DNA from: Nocardia acididurans
GTDB lineage: Bacteria; Actinomycetota; Actinomycetes; Mycobacteriales; Mycobacteriaceae
DNA length: 64,000 nt
Direction: 5' to 3'
NCBI RefSeq assembly: GCF_016741815.1
Contig: NZ_JAERRJ010000003.1
Location: 372,001-436,000 of the forward strand
Made by a program: the position numbers and the translations under genes. Position 1 is the stretch's first letter; the number at the start of each line of letters is the position of its first letter. The notes under the pieces are model-generated. The model saw only the letters and a list, made by a program, of their open reading frames with translations. It did no database searches and was not told where the DNA came from. Positions 51,497 to 60,007 of this stretch are shown one piece after another.

Positions 51497-53016
51497 CGGA
51501 GATCGCGGCCCGCGCCCCCGTGGAGCGGGCCGGCGGCGAACTGGGCGCGTGGCTCGCCTTCGGCGGCTGCCTGATCGCGGTGTTCATGCAGATGATCGAC
51601 GTGACCATCGTGAACACCGCACTGCCGAGCCTGACCGCGGATCTGGGCGCGTCGGCGCAGGCGCAGCTGCTGGTGATCTCGGGTTACTCGCTGGCCTTCG
51701 CCTGCACGCTGCTCACCGCCGCCCGGCTGGGTGAGCGGGCCGGGCGGCGGGCGCTGTTCCTCGGCTCGGTCGTGGCCTTCACCGCCGCCTCGGTGTGGTG
51801 CGGGATCGCAAGCAGCGCAACAGAACTCGTCCTCGCGCGGGTGGTGCAGGGCATCGCGGGCGCGGGGATGGCGGCGCAGACCATCGCGATCCTCACCGCC
51901 ACCTTCCCGCGCCGCAGGCACAGTCTGGTGTTCGCGCTCTACGGCGCGACGGCGGGATTCGCGGGCATGCTCGGCCCGATTCTCGGCGGCACACTGCTCA
52001 CGCTGAATCCCTTCGGCCTGGGCTGGCATTCGGTGTTCCTGATCAATCTGCCCCTGGGCCTGTTCGCCTTCGCGCTCGCACTGCGCTACCTGCGCCTGGG
52101 ACGGCCGCGGCAGCGGACGCGGCTGGATCTGGGCGGCGCGGCGCTCTCGACCGTCGCTCTGTTCGCACTGCTGTTCGCCCTCACCGATATTCACCAGCAC
52201 GGCTGGCATCCGGGCGCGATCGCACTGCTCGTCGCCGCGTTCGTCTGGGGTGCGGTGTTCCTCGCCCAGCAGCGCGGCGAAACCCGCCACGGCGGCCGTC
52301 CGCTGCTGCGCTTCGATCTGTTCGCCGACCGCGGCTTCGCCATCGGCGCACTCCTGGTGACCGTATTCTTCGGCCTGTTCACGGCTTTCGTCTTCGCCGT
52401 CTCGATCACCCTGCAGGAGGAACTCGGCTTCTCCGCGTGGCGCACCGGCCTGCTGATGACGCCGTTCGCCCTCGGCGCGGGCGTCGGCGCACTCGCCTCC
52501 CCATTCCTGGTGCGGCGCTGGGGAGTTCGCATGCTCGCCGCCGGAATCACCTGGTACGGCATCTGTATCGCCATCGGCGCGGTCTATCTGCGCATGACCG
52601 CGGGCGATATCAACCTCCCCCTGGCCGTCGGCCCGATCTTCCTGTGCGGGCTCGGCGTCGGACTCTTCGGCGTCCAGTTGCAGCCGCTCATGCTGGCCAA
52701 CCTGAATCAGCGGCAACTCGATGCCGCGTCGGGCCTGCTGCCCACCATCGAACAGATCGGCAACGGTCTCGGCCTGGCACTGCTCAGCGCCGCGTTCTTC
52801 CGCAGCCACACCCTGCCCGACAGCATCACCATGTTCGGGGCCATCGCCGTGATCGCCATCGCCATGGGCGCGTTGACGCTCGCCATGCCGGGCGCGGCAC
52901 CCGAGGCGCGGCAGGAATCGGCGGAACCGCAGCCGTCCGCACCGCAGCGCGAATCCACGGTGACGCCGATCGAGCCGCAGCACGCGACGCAGTCCACCCG
53001 CGCAGTACAGCCATGA
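51493..53016 (+). CDS. MFS exporter, DHA2 type, coupled to the polyketide synthase
   Basis: A 507-residue transporter with about 14 membrane helices. DHA2 features are FMQMIDVTIVNTALPSL in helix 1, ARLGERAGRRALFL in the helix 2-3 loop and AGFAGMLGPILGGTLL in helix 5. A hydrophilic tail of about 40 residues ends the protein. The GTG start overlaps the synthase stop (GTGA) and its stop overlaps the glycosyltransferase ATG (ATGA), so it is made together with both. Export of the polyketide, an intermediate or a toxic by-product is the natural inference. Confidence 0.87.
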   Translation: MTEIAARAPVERAGGELGAWLAFGGCLIAVFMQMIDVTIVNTALPSLTADLGASAQAQLLVISGYSLAFACTLLTAARLGERAGRRALFLGSVVAFTAASVWCGIASSATELVLARVVQGIAGAGMAAQTIAILTATFPRRRHSLVFALYGATAGFAGMLGPILGGTLLTLNPFGLGWHSVFLINLPLGLFAFALALRYLRLGRPRQRTRLDLGGAALSTVALFALLFALTDIHQHGWHPGAIALLVAAFVWGAVFLAQQRGETRHGGRPLLRFDLFADRGFAIGALLVTVFFGLFTAFVFAVSITLQEELGFSAWRTGLLMTPFALGAGVGALASPFLVRRWGVRMLAAGITWYGICIAIGAVYLRMTAGDINLPLAVGPIFLCGLGVGLFGVQLQPLMLANLNQRQLDAASGLLPTIEQIGNGLGLALLSAAFFRSHTLPDSITMFGAIAVIAIAMGALTLAMPGAAPEARQESAEPQPSAPQRESTVTPIEPQHATQSTRAVQP

Positions 53017-54569
53017 CCGTCAAGGCACACGGTCCGAGCCCGGTCGGCATGTCAGGCAGTCCGCGGGCCTTCGCCTGGCGGGAGGTGGCGGCGGTGGCGG
53101 GGCTGGCCGGGGCGCTGTTCCTGCTGCGGCTCGAGCGCTACGAGATCGGCGGGGACGAACTGTATTTCGTGGCCGCCGGGCATCGCCGGGCGTTCGGGTA
53201 CGCCGATCAGGGTCCGCTGGTTCCGCTGCTGGCCGCACTCTCGGACACCATCGCTCCGGGTTCCCTTGTGGCGCTGCGCCTTCCAGCGGTGGCGGCCACC
53301 GTCGCGGCGGTGGTGCTGAGCGCTCTCATCGCCCGCGAGTTCGGTGGCGGGCGGGGTGCGCAGGTGCTCGCAGCACTGGCCTACGCGGCCACTCCGGCGG
53401 CGGTCATGCAGGCCGCCATGCTGAGCACCTACGCGCTGGATGCGACGCTCACCGCCCTGCTGGTCTGGCTGCTGATCCGCTGGGTGCGAACCCGGCGCGA
53501 CCACCTGCTGCTGCTCGCCGGACTGGTGGCCGCACTCGATTTCCAGGTGAAATGGCTGAGCCCGGTGGTGTGGGCGGGGCTGGCGGCGGCGGTGGCGCTG
53601 GTCGGGCCGCGCGACATGCTGCGGCGGCCGGCCTGGTGGCTCGGGTGCGCGCTGTTCACGCTCGCGGCCGTGCCGACCCTGTGGTGGCAGCACGCGAACG
53701 GGTGGCCGCAGCTGGCCATGGGCGCGGTGGTGCGCGCCGAGCAGCTCTCCACCAGCGGCGGCGTGGCGGCCATGCCCTGGCAGGTGCTCCTGGTGACCGG
53801 GCCGATGGGTTTGCTTCTGCTGGTGGGCATGTGGGCAGGGCTGCGTTGGGAACGGTTGCGGCCCTACCGTTTTCTGGTGCCGGTGGTGCTGCTCGGCTTG
53901 ATCGGCATCCTGGCGGCGGGACTGCGGCCCTACTTCGTGGTGGGCGCGCTGCCCGGCCTGTTCGGGGCGGGCGCGGCCTATCTGGCCTGGCGCGGAGCGG
54001 GTTCCGGGATTCGGGCCGTCGGGCTGGCCGCCACCGGCGTGGCCGTCACCCTGACCGTGCTGGCCGTCGTCGCACTTCCGCTCCCGGAGTCCCGCTTGCG
54101 CCCGACCGACACCTATGCGCAGATCGATTGGCGCAGCAGACTTTTCGGACCATCCGGGTGGGACGACCTGGTTGCCGTCACCGCCGAAGCCCACGAGCGC
54201 CTGTCGGCGCAGGAGAGCGCCGATCTGGTGATCGTGACGCAAAGCTATTGGCAGGCAGCGGGACTCGAATACTTCGGCCGCCACCTGCGACTGCCCGCCG
54301 TCTACAGCCCGAATCGGGGCTACGGCTATTTCGGTCCGCCGCCGGACACCGCCGCCTCCGTGCTCTACATCGGCGTGGAGGACCCGAGCACCGGACTGGG
54401 CGTGGAGTTCGGCGACACCGACGAGCTGGCCCGCATCGACCGGCCGCTCGGCTTTCCCGGCGTGAATCGCCATGTGACCGTGTGGCTCTGCCGCGACCCA
54501 CAGCTCCGCTGGTCGACCGTCTGGCCGGGTCTGCGGACGCTGCGCCTGGTTGACGGCACCGCCAATTGA
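53013..54569 (+). CDS. GT-C membrane glycosyltransferase (GT39/PMT-like)
   Basis: A 518-residue protein with about ten membrane helices and a soluble C-terminal domain of about 140 residues. After helix 1 the external loop reads RYEIGGDELYFVAAGHRRAFGYADQGPLVPL, with the acidic DE pair of the PMT/ArnT fold; ALDATLTALLVWLL follows. Such enzymes transfer a sugar from a polyprenyl-phosphate donor on the outer face of the membrane. The ATG overlaps the MFS stop by 4 bases. In this operon it may glycosylate the polyketide lipid or its acceptor, which would make the product a glycolipid; this is inferred. Confidence 0.8.
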   Translation: MTVKAHGPSPVGMSGSPRAFAWREVAAVAGLAGALFLLRLERYEIGGDELYFVAAGHRRAFGYADQGPLVPLLAALSDTIAPGSLVALRLPAVAATVAAVVLSALIAREFGGGRGAQVLAALAYAATPAAVMQAAMLSTYALDATLTALLVWLLIRWVRTRRDHLLLLAGLVAALDFQVKWLSPVVWAGLAAAVALVGPRDMLRRPAWWLGCALFTLAAVPTLWWQHANGWPQLAMGAVVRAEQLSTSGGVAAMPWQVLLVTGPMGLLLLVGMWAGLRWERLRPYRFLVPVVLLGLIGILAAGLRPYFVVGALPGLFGAGAAYLAWRGAGSGIRAVGLAATGVAVTLTVLAVVALPLPESRLRPTDTYAQIDWRSRLFGPSGWDDLVAVTAEAHERLSAQESADLVIVTQSYWQAAGLEYFGRHLRLPAVYSPNRGYGYFGPPPDTAASVLYIGVEDPSTGLGVEFGDTDELARIDRPLGFPGVNRHVTVWLCRDPQLRWSTVWPGLRTLRLVDGTAN

Positions 54570-54608
54570 CAACGCCGGGTACGGCATCGCACGAACAGGG
54601 GTATCGCC

Positions 54609-56000
54609 ATGGTGAGTTTCGGATTGATCGACGAGTGGGAACCGGAGCCCGGCCGCATGGTCAGCTGGGTGGCCACACCGCGCTCCCTCGCGCGGGCCGC
54701 CGCGGCTCCCGCGCATCCCGCGCCGCCGTCCCATCAGCAGGAGGAGTACCTGCGGGCCGCCGGCCGCAATGCCGCGGCGGACTTCCGCTTCTCCGGCCTG
54801 TGCCTGGTGACCGCCCAGGTGCCCGACGTCCTCGACCGCGCCGCCATGACCCGCGCCGTGAACGCATTCCTGCTGCGGCACGACACTTTTCGCACCTGGT
54901 TCGCCATCGACCCGGGCGGCGCGGTGGTGCGGCATCTGGTTCCGGAGCAGGATGTCGAGTTCGCGGCCGTGGACCACGGCGAGCTGGACAATGCCGAGGC
55001 CATCCGCCAGCACGTGCAGAAGACCACGCCCGGCCCCTTCCAATGGGACTGCTTCAGCTTCGGCGCGATCGAACACGAGGGGTCCACCACGCTGTACCTG
55101 GCGGTCGATCATCTGCACACCGACGGTGTGGCCCAGTACATTTCCTGCTTCGACCTGGCCACGCTGTACGCCCGCGAGATCGGCGAGGACATCGAGACGC
55201 CGGTGCGGCCCGCCAGCTTCCTGGACTACTGCATCCGCGAGCGCGAACAATCCGCCCAGCTCACCCCGGCCAGCCCCGGCGTGCGCAGGTGGCTGGAGCT
55301 GGTGCGCGGCAACGATGGCGAATTACCCTGCTTCCCTTTGGATCTCGGCAAGCGACTGGACGGCTACAATCGCAGCGCACACCGCACGATACCGCTCTTC
55401 GACGAGGCCGGAGCACAGCGTTTCGAACGCGCCTGCCAGACAGGCGGGGCCGAATTCACCGGCGGCATCTTCGCGGTCGCGGCGTTGACCGAACGCGAAC
55501 TCACCGGCGGCGACTACTACTTCGGCATGACGCCGATCAGCACCCGGGCCACGGTCGCCGAACTGGCCTCGGTGGGCTGGTACGTCACCCTCGTCCCGGT
55601 GGCCTTCCCGCTCAGCGCCACAGCGACTTTCGCGCGCACGGTGACCCGCGCCCAGCGGGCCTACGAGAACGGCCTGCGACTGACCTCCGTCTCCTTCCAC
55701 CGCGTCCTCGAACTGGCCGCCGCCGATACCGGAATCACCGTGCCGCCGGGCTGGGTGACGCCGATGATCTCCTATGTCGACGCCCGCGACTTCGCCGGTC
55801 ACGAGCTCTTCGACACGGCCCGCGGCGGCGTCTACGCGAATCGGGCCGCCAGCGAGGAGGTGCTCATGTGGATCAACCGGCTGCCCTCGGGCACCTCGCT
55901 GAGCATGATCTACCCGGACACCCCGGTGGCGCACGAATCCGTGAATCGCTATGTCGCCGTGATGAAGTCGCTCTTCGAACAGGCCGCCGCCGATCACTGA
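54609..56000 (+). CDS. PapA-like polyketide-associated acyltransferase
   Basis: A 463-residue condensation-fold acyltransferase. The HxxxDG catalytic motif is HLHTDG with His168 and Asp172, preceded by LYLAVD. The N-terminal part includes HDTFRTWFAIDP, the usual strand after the first helix of PapA/condensation proteins. Mycobacterial PapA enzymes transfer polyketide acyl chains from the synthase ACP to trehalose, sulfotrehalose or phthiocerol. It lies 39 bases after the glycosyltransferase and completes the operon; because the synthase has no thioesterase, this enzyme is the likely release step. Its stop overlaps the convergent antigen-85-like gene by 7 bases. Confidence 0.85.
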   Translation: MVSFGLIDEWEPEPGRMVSWVATPRSLARAAAAPAHPAPPSHQQEEYLRAAGRNAAADFRFSGLCLVTAQVPDVLDRAAMTRAVNAFLLRHDTFRTWFAIDPGGAVVRHLVPEQDVEFAAVDHGELDNAEAIRQHVQKTTPGPFQWDCFSFGAIEHEGSTTLYLAVDHLHTDGVAQYISCFDLATLYAREIGEDIETPVRPASFLDYCIREREQSAQLTPASPGVRRWLELVRGNDGELPCFPLDLGKRLDGYNRSAHRTIPLFDEAGAQRFERACQTGGAEFTGGIFAVAALTERELTGGDYYFGMTPISTRATVAELASVGWYVTLVPVAFPLSATATFARTVTRAQRAYENGLRLTSVSFHRVLELAAADTGITVPPGWVTPMISYVDARDFAGHELFDTARGGVYANRAASEEVLMWINRLPSGTSLSMIYPDTPVAHESVNRYVAVMKSLFEQAAADH

Positions 56001-56917
56001 CCGAGCGCGCCCGCGAACACGGCCCAGGAGTTGTGCAGATCCTGCTGCCAGTACGGCCACGAGTGTGTGCCGCTCGCCCGCAGATCGATCACCGCCGGAA
56101 TATCCAACTCCCGGAAGCGATCCCCCAACTGACGGGTGCACGCACTCGTCACGGCATCCAGAATCCCGCCGATGACAAGCTGATCCACCAGCTTGACCGC
56201 ATTCCCGTCGATCCCCGGCCCGCCCAGCGTGTCGAACGTCCCCGCCTGCCCGGTACCCGAGCTCACATAGATCGCGGTACCGCGCAGCCGGGCCGCATGC
56301 AGATATGGATCGTTCTCCGCCCACGCGGGATCCGTCGGCGGCCCCCACATATTGAGCGGATTCCCACGCCGCGAAGCCACGACGGCATCCACCATGACCT
56401 GCCCGAGACCATCGCCGGTCCGCACACATCCGCTGTAGGACCCCAGCGCCCGATACAGCCCCGGCGCGGCCAGCGCCAGCCGGAACACCGCCGAACTCGC
56501 CATGGACAACCCCGCCAGCGCATTCGCCCCCGACCCCTGGAACGCCTCGTCGACGACCGGCGGCAACTCCCGCGTCAAGAAAGTGGTCCACCGCTGCCGC
56601 CCCAGCACCGGATCGTCCACCCGCCAATCAGCGAAGAAGCTCCCCGCCCCGCCGATCGGAATCACCACGGTCACCTGCTTATCGGCGAAGAACCGATCCA
56701 CATCGGTCTTGGTCAGCCAGTTGCTCCCGTCCCGCCAGTCACCGGTATCGGTCCCCCCGTCCACGCCATTGAGCAGATACAGCACCGGCGCGGGCCGGGT
56801 AGCGTCCACCGCCGGAAGCACTGCCACCGGTATCGGCCGATCCATCGCCGCCGAGTACACGCTCAGCTCGACCATCCGCCCGGTTCCCCGCGCGGCGGGC
56901 GGTTCCGCCACCGCCAC
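55994..56917 (-). CDS. Antigen-85-like mycolyltransferase/esterase, signal peptide out of frame
   Basis: About 307 residues of an alpha/beta-hydrolase of the mycolyltransferase type. Visible are the nucleophile elbow LAGLSMASSA, RALGSYSGC, NMWGPPTDPAW, and the C-terminal GTHSWPYWQQDL with the catalytic His. Antigen 85 enzymes transfer mycolic acids to arabinogalactan and trehalose in the envelope. The in-frame start is a GTG at 56917 or 56911 reading (V)AVAEPP, which is the expected cleavage-site sequence. A good signal peptide, MVRTVVLLVAALLIAVGG, begins at ATG 56970 but is in another frame. A one-base difference in the G-rich tract near 56920 would join them, so this is either a sequence error or a damaged gene. 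Confidence 0.75.
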   Translation of the reverse strand: MAVAEPPAARGTGRMVELSVYSAAMDRPIPVAVLPAVDATRPAPVLYLLNGVDGGTDTGDWRDGSNWLTKTDVDRFFADKQVTVVIPIGGAGSFFADWRVDDPVLGRQRWTTFLTRELPPVVDEAFQGSGANALAGLSMASSAVFRLALAAPGLYRALGSYSGCVRTGDGLGQVMVDAVVASRRGNPLNMWGPPTDPAWAENDPYLHAARLRGTAIYVSSGTGQAGTFDTLGGPGIDGNAVKLVDQLVIGGILDAVTSACTRQLGDRFRELDIPAVIDLRASGTHSWPYWQQDLHNSWAVFAGALGQ

Positions 56918-57099
56918 CCGCCCACCGCGATCAGCAGTGCAGCCACCAGCAGGACAACCGTACGAACCATGTGCGCGAACGTATGCCCGGTCCGGCTGCT
57001 CGCGCGGCGGCCCGCCGAACCGCTGGAGAACTCGCCAGCCAGGGGGCATCCGGACTGGTACCGGCCACAACCCCCGGCTGGACGGTCCGGCCCTCGGCA

Positions 57100-57450
57100 T
57101 CAGGCCGCGGCCGCCGCCTTCAGCATCCGCATGGCCGCCTCGGGGTCCTCGACATCGACGACGAGCCGCGTGAATTCGCCGCCCGCCAGCTCGATCCGCA
57201 CGGCTCGCCCCTGAAACAGGGTGTCCCAGAACTCCTTGCGGCCCTTCCCCCGAAATGTCCCGGCAGCGATCACGCCCGGAAAGAACGCTCCCGGGGCCCG
57301 CAACCACGGCGGCCGCAAATCCACCTCGGCAACCGACACCGAAACGACATTCGCCAGATCGAACGTCACATGCTCCCGCAGAGCCAGCACCCGGTGGGCC
57401 CCGGTCACATGAACCGTCACAGTCGTCCCCACAACTTCGAGCTCGACCAT
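57100..57450 (-). CDS. Hypothetical protein, 116 residues, PH-like
   Basis: A small soluble beta-rich protein: VELEVVGTTVTVHVTGAHRVLAL at the start, then LRPPWLRAPGAFFPGVIAAGTF, GRKEFWDTLFQ and a final helix DPEAAMRMLKAAAAA. The strand pattern with a terminal helix suggests a pleckstrin-homology-like barrel, seen in several short actinobacterial proteins. GGAGAGGTG lies 5 bases before the ATG. It is upstream of the antigen-85-like gene on the same strand and divergent from the next gene. No function is assigned. Confidence 0.65.
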   Translation of the reverse strand: MVELEVVGTTVTVHVTGAHRVLALREHVTFDLANVVSVSVAEVDLRPPWLRAPGAFFPGVIAAGTFRGKGRKEFWDTLFQGRAVRIELAGGEFTRLVVDVEDPEAAMRMLKAAAAA

Positions 57451-57574
57451 CTCACACCTCTCCAGCCGACATCACTGCCGTCATCCACGGTGCCCTCCGA
57501 ACCTGGCCGAACCCTGAGCTCGTCCTACGAGTTTTCTCAGACTTCCGGCCTGTGATCGGTGGCACAGTGGGGGC

Positions 57575-58039
57575 ATGAATCGGGGCGGGCATCGAAAAAT
57601 ACTGGTGGCGGCCATAACCGTCGGCTTGCTGGTGGTCGCGGCCCTTGTGGCTGTGTGCTGTTCGACCGACGATGATCCGCCCGGTCCGGCGACCCTGGCC
57701 TATTTCGTGAAAACCGATGAACTCTCCATCGCGAGCGCCATGGAGGTCAGCCGGCCGGAGCAACTGGACGCCTTCTTCGCCTCCCTGCACGGAGGGCTGT
57801 CCGACGGCGATGAGCACTTGATCCGATCCGTTGTCGAGAATCGGCCCAGCAACCACCGCGCGTTCGCGTTCAATGTGCCGGGTTGCCAGAACACCGGGGC
57901 CTACCTGTCGATCTCCGACGAACGGATGCACCCGGTTTTGACCGGCGGCGAGAACGTCGCCTGCGCCCGCGCCGTGTGGTACCTCGCGGTCTTCACGCTG
58001 CCCGCCGAGGCCGTACCGCCGACCGCGAAAATCGGCTGA
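57575..58039 (+). CDS. Membrane-anchored or lipoprotein-like hypothetical protein
   Basis: A 154-residue protein with a basic N-terminus (MNRGGHRK), one hydrophobic helix (ILVAAITVGLLVVAALVAV) and CCSTDDDPP, where the Cys residues might be lipidated although the preceding residues are not an ideal lipobox. The exported domain has further Cys residues in VPGCQNTG and ENVACARAV that could form a disulfide. GGGGG precedes the ATG. It stands alone between the 116-residue gene and the SWIM operon, 82 bases before the latter. No family is recognised. Confidence 0.6.
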   Translation: MNRGGHRKILVAAITVGLLVVAALVAVCCSTDDDPPGPATLAYFVKTDELSIASAMEVSRPEQLDAFFASLHGGLSDGDEHLIRSVVENRPSNHRAFAFNVPGCQNTGAYLSISDERMHPVLTGGENVACARAVWYLAVFTLPAEAVPPTAKIG

Positions 58040-58121
58040 ACCCGATCCGGACGGCGGACGCGAACCTGTCGGTGGCATCACATACCTTTGGGCGCATCGT
58101 GATCGACCGGGAGGGAGAACG

Positions 58122-58631
58122 ATGGCCTCGAATCCGAGTGCCTCGCCGGATGCACCGGCTTGGGAAAGTGCTTCTGTGGTAAGGGTTTTGCCCGCTGTCG
58201 CGCCGCGCAAACTGAACAAGGTTCCGTTCGTGGAGCTGGCCGACGGGCGGTTGCAGGGGGTGGTGTCGAGCGGGTCGGACATCTCGCGCGTGTACGTGGC
58301 GTCGGTGGCGGCGGGCACGCACGGGCTCAGCTGCTCCACGAACAACAATCGGCCGTGCGGCGGGTTGAATCAGGGGTACGCGTGCAAGCACCTGGACGCC
58401 TTGATCGAGGAGGCGGTGCTGCAGTACGGGCAGGATCGGGTGGCCCGGTTCCTGCGGGTGGAGGTTCCCGAGGGTGAGCGAGTTTCCCGCTACCTCAACG
58501 GAACTCGCGATCCGGCGCCGGCCGCGGCGGTGTTCGCCCGGTTCCTGCGGCACCTGGCCTACCTGGAGTTGCCGGGTGGCGTCGCGCCGGTTCCGGAGCT
58601 GCACTGGTTTCCGGCGGGGGTGGGTCGCTGA
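58122..58631 (+). CDS. SWIM-type zinc-finger protein
   Basis: A 169-residue protein with a metal-binding segment SCSTNNNRPCGGLNQGYACKHL (near residue 68), which fits a variant SWIM finger: two Cys, then a CKH pair. The surrounding VYVASVAAGTHG strand and the helix after CKH complete the fold. SWIM fingers bind DNA or protein. GGGAGGGAG precedes the ATG. The next gene starts on the last base of its stop (TGATG), so it heads a coupled operon with VWA and MoxR genes. E. coli YehQ, in the yehLMPQ cluster, is a SWIM protein in similar company. Confidence 0.72.
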   Translation: MASNPSASPDAPAWESASVVRVLPAVAPRKLNKVPFVELADGRLQGVVSSGSDISRVYVASVAAGTHGLSCSTNNNRPCGGLNQGYACKHLDALIEEAVLQYGQDRVARFLRVEVPEGERVSRYLNGTRDPAPAAAVFARFLRHLAYLELPGGVAPVPELHWFPAGVGR

Positions 58632-60007
58632 TGCGGGAGGTAGCGCTGAGCGCACTGGCGCAGTCCCCCGACGGGGTGACGGCGGCGCTCGAGGCGGTGG
58701 GCGGTTTCGACAACGCCCTGGTGAACGGGTTCGCGCGGGTTTCCGAACCGCAGGGCGCGGCGCTGGCGGCGCTCGCCGGGGCGGTCGCGGGTTCCCCTCT
58801 GGCCGAAGCGGTTTCGGCGGCGGTGGCCAAGGTGAGCACCGGAGCCATCGGCGCCGAGGATTTGTCGGCGCTGGCCGCGGCCCGCGCGGCGCTGCTCGGC
58901 GCGGTGCACGACGCCCTGCTCGCACAGGCCGATACAGCGCTGGGGCGCAACAGATTCGAGTGGACCGAACCGGCGCAGACCACCGCGCCGAGCGCACTGG
59001 CGGTGGGCTCGCGAGCCTGGCTGGGCGAGCTCGCCATCGCGGGCTGGCGCGGCGTGGATCATGACCTGGTCTCGGCCGCGGATCAGACCGTGGAGGCGTT
59101 GCTGGCAGAGCCCACGCTGCGGCGGCTGGCCGTCCTGCTCGACGGATTCACCGCCGAACTCGGCGGATCCGCGCCGATCGCCACCATGGACCGGATCCCC
59201 GCGCGCCGCTGGGCCGATCTGTGGGCGCGGGCCCTGCTGCTGTCCTGGCGCGGTCCGGAATCCGCTGTCACGGAATCTGTTTCGGGCAGGCTGCTGCCGC
59301 TCGCGGTGGATGTGCACGAGCACGGTACAGCCGTGCAGGCCCAGTTGCACGGGGTGCTGGAGGTCGCGGGCGCGCCGTCCCGCCGGGTGCGCGTCTCGGT
59401 GGCGGCGGCGAAGGTGGACACCATTGTGGGGCCGGCGATCTGGCAACTGCTGGCCGCGCATCGGCAACTGCTCACCGCACTCGCCGAACACCGCGCGCTC
59501 GAACTCACCGATATGCCGCTGACCGGCACGGGCGATCTACTGTGGGACGACCATCGCGCGAAGGCCGGGGAGCCCGCCGATCCGTTCGTCACCGCCACGG
59601 TGCAGTTGCCGCAGGCGCACGGCCCGGCGGTCGCACCGCTGGACCGCGACCCGGTGCACATCGCCGAGCCTGTCCTGCTCGACGGGTACAAAATCCGCGA
59701 CGGCGCACTGGCATCGGGCGATCGTCGGATACGCCTGGAGCTGGACGCACTGGCCTCGGCCGGTCCCCTCACCGCTCCGATCGTCAATGCCTCCAGCGCC
59801 ATGATCGGCCTGCTGCGCTGGGACGCGGACAGTTGGTCGGTGCGCCCGCTGGCCGTGCAGCGCAAGGTCAAGACCGCGCTCACCGCCTTCCACAACGGCG
59901 ACTGGGCGCTCGGCCCCACCGATCCGAAAGTGGCCAAGGCCCAGGCGAAGTCGGGCGACGCGGTGGCTGTGCTGCGCGAACGGGCAGGACGGTTGCTGCG
60001 CAAATGA
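58631..60007 (+). CDS. Unknown helical protein of the MoxR-VWA-SWIM operon, 458 residues
   Basis: Not assigned to a family. The N-terminal 130 residues are Ala-rich and helical (ALSALAQSPDGVTAALEAVGG, LAALAGAVAGSPLAEAV); the rest mixes helices and strands, including RLLPLAVDVHEHGTAVQAQLHG, RVRVSVAAAKVDTIVGPAIW and LLDGYKIRDGALASGDRRIRLELD. There is no signal peptide or membrane helix. Its start overlaps the SWIM gene stop by one base, and its stop overlaps the VWA ATG (ATGA). Its fixed place between SWIM and VWA genes suggests a structural or target-binding subunit of the same system. Confidence 0.75.
   Translation: MREVALSALAQSPDGVTAALEAVGGFDNALVNGFARVSEPQGAALAALAGAVAGSPLAEAVSAAVAKVSTGAIGAEDLSALAAARAALLGAVHDALLAQADTALGRNRFEWTEPAQTTAPSALAVGSRAWLGELAIAGWRGVDHDLVSAADQTVEALLAEPTLRRLAVLLDGFTAELGGSAPIATMDRIPARRWADLWARALLLSWRGPESAVTESVSGRLLPLAVDVHEHGTAVQAQLHGVLEVAGAPSRRVRVSVAAAKVDTIVGPAIWQLLAAHRQLLTALAEHRALELTDMPLTGTGDLLWDDHRAKAGEPADPFVTATVQLPQAHGPAVAPLDRDPVHIAEPVLLDGYKIRDGALASGDRRIRLELDALASAGPLTAPIVNASSAMIGLLRWDADSWSVRPLAVQRKVKTALTAFHNGDWALGPTDPKVAKAQAKSGDAVAVLRERAGRLLRK

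Noticed and set aside
53052..55250. 732-codon minus-strand open frame across the glycosyltransferase and PapA-like genes
   Set aside because: No domain; antisense to two clear families.
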